A stretch of DNA of 7,591 bases from Aquificaceae bacterium (lineage in GTDB: Bacteria > Aquificota > Aquificia > Aquificales > Aquificaceae): positions 1-7,591 of the forward strand of contig WGFS01000032.1 of NCBI GenBank assembly GCA_015492115.1, in the 5' to 3' direction. Made by a program: the position numbers and the translations under genes. Shown here piece after piece: positions 6,717 through 7,591 of the stretch. Each line of letters opens with the position of its first letter. The stretch's first letter is position 1. The notes below the pieces were generated by a model. It was not told the origin of the DNA and ran no database searches. It was given only the letters and a program-made list of their open reading frames with translations.

Positions 6717-7591
6717 ATGGACGAGATAAAAACAGTTGAGGAGTATCTGGAGAGGCTCGACTGGGAGGTCAGGGAAAACAGCAACATGACCTACTCCCTC
6801 CAGGGGCTGAACTTCTTCATAACCTCCAAGGTCATCAGGAACTACTGGCTCAAGAAGGTGTATCCGGAGGAGATAGCTAAGGCTCACCTGAGCGGGGACT
6901 TCCATATCCACGATCTTCAGGTTCTGAGCGTTTACTGCATGGGCTGGGACCTCCTTGACCTTCTGATGACGGGCTTCAAGGGTGTCCCGGGAAAGATAGA
7001 GAGCAAACCGCCGAGGCACTTCACCTCCGCCTTAGGTCAGGCTGTCAACTTCCTCTACACCCTCCAGGGGGAGTCCGCCGGTGCCCAGGCTTTCTCCAAC
7101 TTTGACACCCTCATGGCTCCCTTCATAAGGTACGACGGTCTGAGCTACAAGCAGGTGAAACAGGCGATCCAGGAGTTCGTTTACAACCTCAACATCCCCA
7201 CGAGGACGGGCTTCCAGACCCCCTTCACGAACCTCACCTTCGACCTAAAGGTCCCCTCCTTCCTCGCAGACCAGGCGGTCATAGTTGGGGGAGAGGTGAA
7301 GAACGAGACCTACGGGGAGTTCCAGGAAGAGGTGGACATGATAAACCAGGCTTTCTTTGAGGTCATGAGCGAGGGGGACGCGAGAGGCAGGGTTTTCACC
7401 TTCCCCATCCCAACCTACAACATCACGCCCGACTTCGACTGGGACAGCCCGAGCCTTAAAGGTCTGTGGGAGATGACCGCCAAGTACGGAATTCCCTACT
7501 TCGCCAACTTCATCAACTCTGACATGAAGCCCGAGGACGTTAGGAGTATGTGCTGCAGGCTGAGGCTCGAAACCAAGGAGCTCCTCAAGAG
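6717..7591 (+). CDS. nrdD: Anaerobic (class III) ribonucleoside-triphosphate reductase, 3' partial, no ATP-cone
   Basis: The first 291 residues of NrdD; the frame stays open to the right edge. NrdD makes dNTPs from NTPs using an oxygen-sensitive glycyl radical installed by the radical SAM activase NrdG. Family stretches seen in order: WEVRENSNMTYSLQGLN (16-32), GDFHIHDL (60-67), SVYCMGWDLLDLL (71-83; Cys74 probably an active-site cysteine), TALGQ-like SALGQAVNFLYTLQGE (104-119), GAQAFSNFDT (122-131), FVYNLNIPTRTGFQTPFTNLTFDL (154-177), VFTFPIPTYNIT (226-237), KYGIPYFANFINSDM (256-270) and RSMCCRLRL (276-284), whose second cysteine probably sits on the finger loop that carries the thiyl radical. 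The glycyl-radical site and zinc motif are beyond the window. The start is ATG 6717: an in-frame TAA at 6705 excludes an upstream extension, so the regulatory ATP-cone that often precedes this core is absent from this reading frame. Confidence 0.95.
   Translation, partial: MDEIKTVEEYLERLDWEVRENSNMTYSLQGLNFFITSKVIRNYWLKKVYPEEIAKAHLSGDFHIHDLQVLSVYCMGWDLLDLLMTGFKGVPGKIESKPPRHFTSALGQAVNFLYTLQGESAGAQAFSNFDTLMAPFIRYDGLSYKQVKQAIQEFVYNLNIPTRTGFQTPFTNLTFDLKVPSFLADQAVIVGGEVKNETYGEFQEEVDMINQAFFEVMSEGDARGRVFTFPIPTYNITPDFDWDSPSLKGLWEMTAKYGIPYFANFINSDMKPEDVRSMCCRLRLETKELLK

Noticed and set aside
6528..7019. A 163-residue minus-strand open frame across the mutS-nrdD junction.
   Set aside because: It overlaps two strongly supported plus-strand genes, has no family features and is explained by codon bias on the other strand.
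1..7591. An archaeal host, suggested by AGG/AGA arginine use and dense purine-rich coding strands.
   Set aside because: MutS closely resembles bacterial Aquifex MutS1, and these codon habits are also normal in Aquificales.

Overview
This window looks like a GC-rich chromosomal segment from a thermophilic bacterium of the Aquificales, probably Aquificaceae. The main support is the MutS protein: its whole-length sequence resembles my recollection of Aquifex aeolicus MutS, for example the start region TPMLAQYHYFKNEYPDC. Arginine is mostly AGG/AGA, ATA is a common isoleucine codon, genes are tightly packed and all run on the + strand. This assignment is from memory and was not tested by a search.

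Layout. (1) Positions 1-2986 hold the end of an ABC-2 type exporter operon of the YbhF-YbhS-YbhR kind: an ATPase domain cut by the left window edge (1-802) and two paralogous six-helix permeases (783-1895 and 1892-2986). The genes overlap by 20 and 4 bases, so they are almost certainly co-translated. (2) Positions 3022-4113 encode a radical SAM protein with a C-terminal helix-hairpin-helix DNA-binding motif, of the putative DNA modification/repair family (COG4277/TIGR03916-like). (3) Positions 4130-6682 encode a complete MutS1 mismatch-repair ATPase. (4) From 6717 to the right edge lies the N-terminal 291 residues of an anaerobic class III ribonucleotide reductase (NrdD), starting directly at the catalytic domain with no ATP-cone.

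How they fit. The exporter genes form a functional unit in the inner membrane. The radical SAM protein, MutS and NrdD all concern DNA integrity or dNTP supply, but mixed-function gene strings are common in Aquificales, so this may be chance. The radical SAM gene is visibly poorer in GC (about 50% by hand count, versus about 59% in sampled mutS lines). The last three genes lack a convincing Shine-Dalgarno sequence and instead show a -10-like hexamer 6-8 bases before the ATG, which would fit leaderless transcripts. I see no RNA gene, mobile element, CRISPR array or intergenic stretch longer than 35 bases.
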